DNA of 64,000 nucleotides from Nitrososphaeria archaeon (GTDB taxonomy: Archaea > Thermoproteota > Nitrososphaeria > JACIWG01). A program made the translations under genes and the position numbers. The DNA is taken from assembly GCA_029776065.1 (NCBI GenBank), contig JARVJP010000011.1, forward strand, positions 124,001 to 188,000, given 5' to 3'. Below, piece after piece: positions 61,077 to 64,000 of the stretch; positions within the stretch are counted from its first letter, which is position 1; the number at the start of each line of letters is the position of its first letter. The notes below the pieces were generated by a model that saw nothing but the letters and a program-made list of their open reading frames with translations, searched no databases and was not told the origin of the DNA.

Positions 61077-64000
61077 ATGGAAAGTCGGAGAGTAGAAAGG
61101 CTTAATGCGAACGGAATCCCAAATGAGGTTTTACCGACTACTGAGGAGCTTCTAACTCTACCTACGGATGAACTTCTTGCGCGTTTGAACACTTCTTTGT
61201 CAGGGTTAAAGTCAGAAGAAGCGGAAAAACGCATAGGTATATACGGTTACAACGAACTCGCTAAGAAGAGGAAAAGAACCGCTATTGTTAACTTCCTCTC
61301 CCACTTTCGTAGCCCTCTGACCATTATATTACTACTTGCAGGTTTGATTGCAGGTTTTCTTGGAGAGATCGTAAATGTTGTTATCATCTTCTCCATTGTT
61401 TTAGTGAGTGTAATTCTTGACTTTTATCAAGAGTCTAAGGCAGAAAAAGCTGCAGAAATGCTGAAAGAAAAAGTAACCACAACTGCAACAGTTCTTAGAG
61501 ATGGCGTTAAGAGGGAAGTGAAGCTCTCCGAGATCGTTCCAGGTGACATCGTCTATTTGTCAGCTGGGGATATTGTGCCCGCAGACTCCAGGGTTATTGT
61601 CGCAAAAGATTTGTTCTTAAACCAGTCTGTGTTAACAGGGGAGTCATTTCCAGTAGAAAAAACGTCTATGGTGATAAAGGCTAAGGGCACAACGCCCACT
61701 GAATGGAACAACTGTCTATTCATGGGAACATCGGTTGTAAGTGGGACTGCAACAGTTGTGGTTTTAAAGACCGGTAGCCGCACAGAGTATGGGAAAATCG
61801 CAAAAAGACTCGTCGAAAGAGAGCCTGAAACCGAGTTTGAGAGGGGGATCAAAGGCTTCGGTTTCCTAATCATGCAGGTAACTTTCTTTTTAGTTCTGTT
61901 TGTTTTTTTCATAAATGCGCTTTACAAAAGGGATGTTTTAGAGTCACTTCTTTTTTCTGTGGCTTTAGCTGTTGGCTTGACACCCGAGCTTCTGCCGATG
62001 ATCATTACTGTAAACCTTTCTAAAGGAGCCCTTGCGATGTCTAAGAAAGGGGTTATAGTAAAGCGGCTGGCGTCTATCGAGAACTTTGGGAGCATGAACG
62101 TTTTATGTACGGATAAGACAGGTACGCTTACAGAGAACAAAATAAAGCTGGTTTTGCATGTGGATATGGAAGGAAATGATGATGAAAAGGTACTACTATA
62201 CTCTCTGTTGAATAGTTATTACCAAACAGGATTGAAAAGCCCACTTGACGACGCTATACTCAGCCATAAAGATGTTGACATAAAAGGTTACCAGAAAATC
62301 GATGAAGTCCCATTCGACTTCATAAGAAGGCGCGTTTCAGTCGTTGTTGAATATGAGAAACAGAGGTTCTTTATCGCTAAGGGCGCTCCCGAAGAGATCC
62401 TTAAGGTTTGCTCTTTTTACGAACTTGATGATAAAGTATTAGATTTAACGGAAGAATCGCGCAGGAAGATCGAGCAGAAGTACTATGATCTAAGCTCTGA
62501 AGGGCTCAGAGTGCTTGCTGTCTCATATAAGAAGGTCAGGGAAGAGAAACAAGTATACTCAATTAACGACGAAAGCGAAATGGTGTTTTTGGGGTTTGTA
62601 GCTTTTCTGGACCCCCCCAAAGAGACGGCTCGTGAATCCCTCCAACTGCTAAGCAAGGCCGGAGTTGAACTAAAGATCCTGACTGGCGACAACGAATTGG
62701 TTACAAAGAAGACATGTGAACACCTAAATTTTGAAATCAAAGGCATCGTCTTAGGAAGCGAAATCGCTAAAATGCAAGATGAAACCCTCCAAAGAGTGGT
62801 TGAGGAAGCAAACGTCTTTGCTAGGGTGACACCAGCTCAAAAAGACAGGATAATCGCAGCGTTGAAAAACAATGGTCACGTGGTTGGATTTTTAGGGGAT
62901 GGAATCAACGACGCACCTTCGATGAAGACAGCAGACGTAGGCATATCTGTAGATAACGCTGTGGATGTGGCTAAGGAATCCGCTGATATAATATTACTAC
63001 AGAAGAGTTTAAGGGTGTTGAACGAAGGCGTTATCGAAGGTCGGAAAACCTTCGGCAATACCATGAAATACATCATGATGGGTGTAAGCTCAAACTTTGG
63101 TAACATGTTCAGCGTTGCTGGAGCATCCCTGTTTCTACCGTTCTTACCCATGCTTCCAATACAAATACTCCTTAATAACCTGCTCTACGACTTTTCTCAG
63201 TCCACAATAACAACCGATAACGTGGATCTCGAATATGTCGAAAAACCTAAACGATGGGATATTTCGTTCATAAGAAAATTCATGGTTTTCTTAGGACCTG
63301 TGAGTTCAGTTTTCGACTTTCTAACATTCTTTATAATGTTACTTATCTTCAAAGCGACCGAGCCCCTGTTCCAAACCGCTTGGTTTATCGAATCATTATG
63401 CACACAAACTTTGGTGATATTTGTTATAAGGACTAGGAGAACTCCTTTCTACAAGAGCAAACCAAGTCGGATATTATTCTTAAGCAGCTTAAGCGTCGTC
63501 AGCTTCGCATTAATTCTACCGTTCACCCCGTTGGGTGGTATATTCCACTTTGTACAGCCGCCATTCGCATTTTTTCCAGTCTTAGCTATGTTGGTCCTTA
63601 CCTATCTTGCATTAACTGAAGTCGTCAAAAAATGGTTCTATAAAAGATACGCATACCGCTTAGAACAATTTTTGATCTCGACAAGACGTGCAGGACTTTA
63701 TCTAAGCAGGACCGCAAGGCTCGTCCAAGACATGGTGGCCATAATTTGCCTACGCTTTGAAGACGAAATTTCCATCGACTCTCTATTAGAGGACCTTGCT
63801 AGAAGTGTAAACCATCCTCTTGATTCAGATCAAATCGGCCATGGTCTCCAACATCTGAGGCGCGCTGGACTTGTTAGCTTCAATTGGAGGAGAAGGACAA
63901 TTAAGCGTGAAAGACCATTAAAGGATTATGTGATGAAGCAAGTTGTTACCAATGAGTTTTGGCCAAAGATAGCTGAAGATTGGCAGAAGATCAGTGAGGT
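61077..64000 (+). CDS. mgtA: Mg2+-type (MgtA, P-type IIIB-like) cation ATPase with C-terminal extension; open at window end
   Basis: Translation from ATG 61077: FLSHFRSPLTIILLLAG, LNQSVLTGESFPVEK, LCTDKTGTLTENK, GFLGDGINDAPSMKTADVGISVDNAVDVAKESADIILL; no stop to 64000. Confidence 0.93.
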   Translation, partial: MESRRVERLNANGIPNEVLPTTEELLTLPTDELLARLNTSLSGLKSEEAEKRIGIYGYNELAKKRKRTAIVNFLSHFRSPLTIILLLAGLIAGFLGEIVNVVIIFSIVLVSVILDFYQESKAEKAAEMLKEKVTTTATVLRDGVKREVKLSEIVPGDIVYLSAGDIVPADSRVIVAKDLFLNQSVLTGESFPVEKTSMVIKAKGTTPTEWNNCLFMGTSVVSGTATVVVLKTGSRTEYGKIAKRLVEREPETEFERGIKGFGFLIMQVTFFLVLFVFFINALYKRDVLESLLFSVALAVGLTPELLPMIITVNLSKGALAMSKKGVIVKRLASIENFGSMNVLCTDKTGTLTENKIKLVLHVDMEGNDDEKVLLYSLLNSYYQTGLKSPLDDAILSHKDVDIKGYQKIDEVPFDFIRRRVSVVVEYEKQRFFIAKGAPEEILKVCSFYELDDKVLDLTEESRRKIEQKYYDLSSEGLRVLAVSYKKVREEKQVYSINDESEMVFLGFVAFLDPPKETARESLQLLSKAGVELKILTGDNELVTKKTCEHLNFEIKGIVLGSEIAKMQDETLQRVVEEANVFARVTPAQKDRIIAALKNNGHVVGFLGDGINDAPSMKTADVGISVDNAVDVAKESADIILLQKSLRVLNEGVIEGRKTFGNTMKYIMMGVSSNFGNMFSVAGASLFLPFLPMLPIQILLNNLLYDFSQSTITTDNVDLEYVEKPKRWDISFIRKFMVFLGPVSSVFDFLTFFIMLLIFKATEPLFQTAWFIESLCTQTLVIFVIRTRRTPFYKSKPSRILFLSSLSVVSFALILPFTPLGGIFHFVQPPFAFFPVLAMLVLTYLALTEVVKKWFYKRYAYRLEQFLISTRRAGLYLSRTARLVQDMVAIICLRFEDEISIDSLLEDLARSVNHPLDSDQIGHGLQHLRRAGLVSFNWRRRTIKRERPLKDYVMKQVVTNEFWPKIAEDWQKISE

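Overview
This 64 kb window is a gene-dense archaeal chromosome segment. Markers include geranylgeranyl reductase, GGGP synthase, archaeal RadA, ABCE1, class-I CCA-adding enzyme, RNase Z, archease and an intron-bearing tRNA. A eukaryotic-type topoisomerase IB points to the Thaumarchaeota/Aigarchaeota side of TACK; this placement is inference. I found about 65 supportable CDSs, two tRNA genes (Pro-GGG with a BHB-type intron; Ser-UGA), and no CRISPR array, rRNA, transposon or prophage. Most genes are housekeeping. Points worth a second look: (i) an 82-aa ORF resembling eukaryotic ribosomal protein eL22; (ii) a 3-TM ORF resembling EMC6, divergent from the NFACT/Rqc2 gene; (iii) a RadA paralog with a destroyed Walker A motif, overlapping a small helical partner gene; (iv) an MgtA-type P-ATPase with a long C-terminal, winged-helix-like extension running off the window; (v) an FdrA/DUF1116/DUF2877 (AllFGH oxamate carbamoyltransferase-like) cluster with an extra small split ORF; (vi) a type II pantothenate kinase next to an ECF S component; (vii) a frameshifted ORF remnant directly downstream of tRNA-Pro; (viii) three consecutive CBS-domain genes; (ix) a Tes-like tetraether synthase. 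All homology calls were made by eye from motifs; no database search was run.
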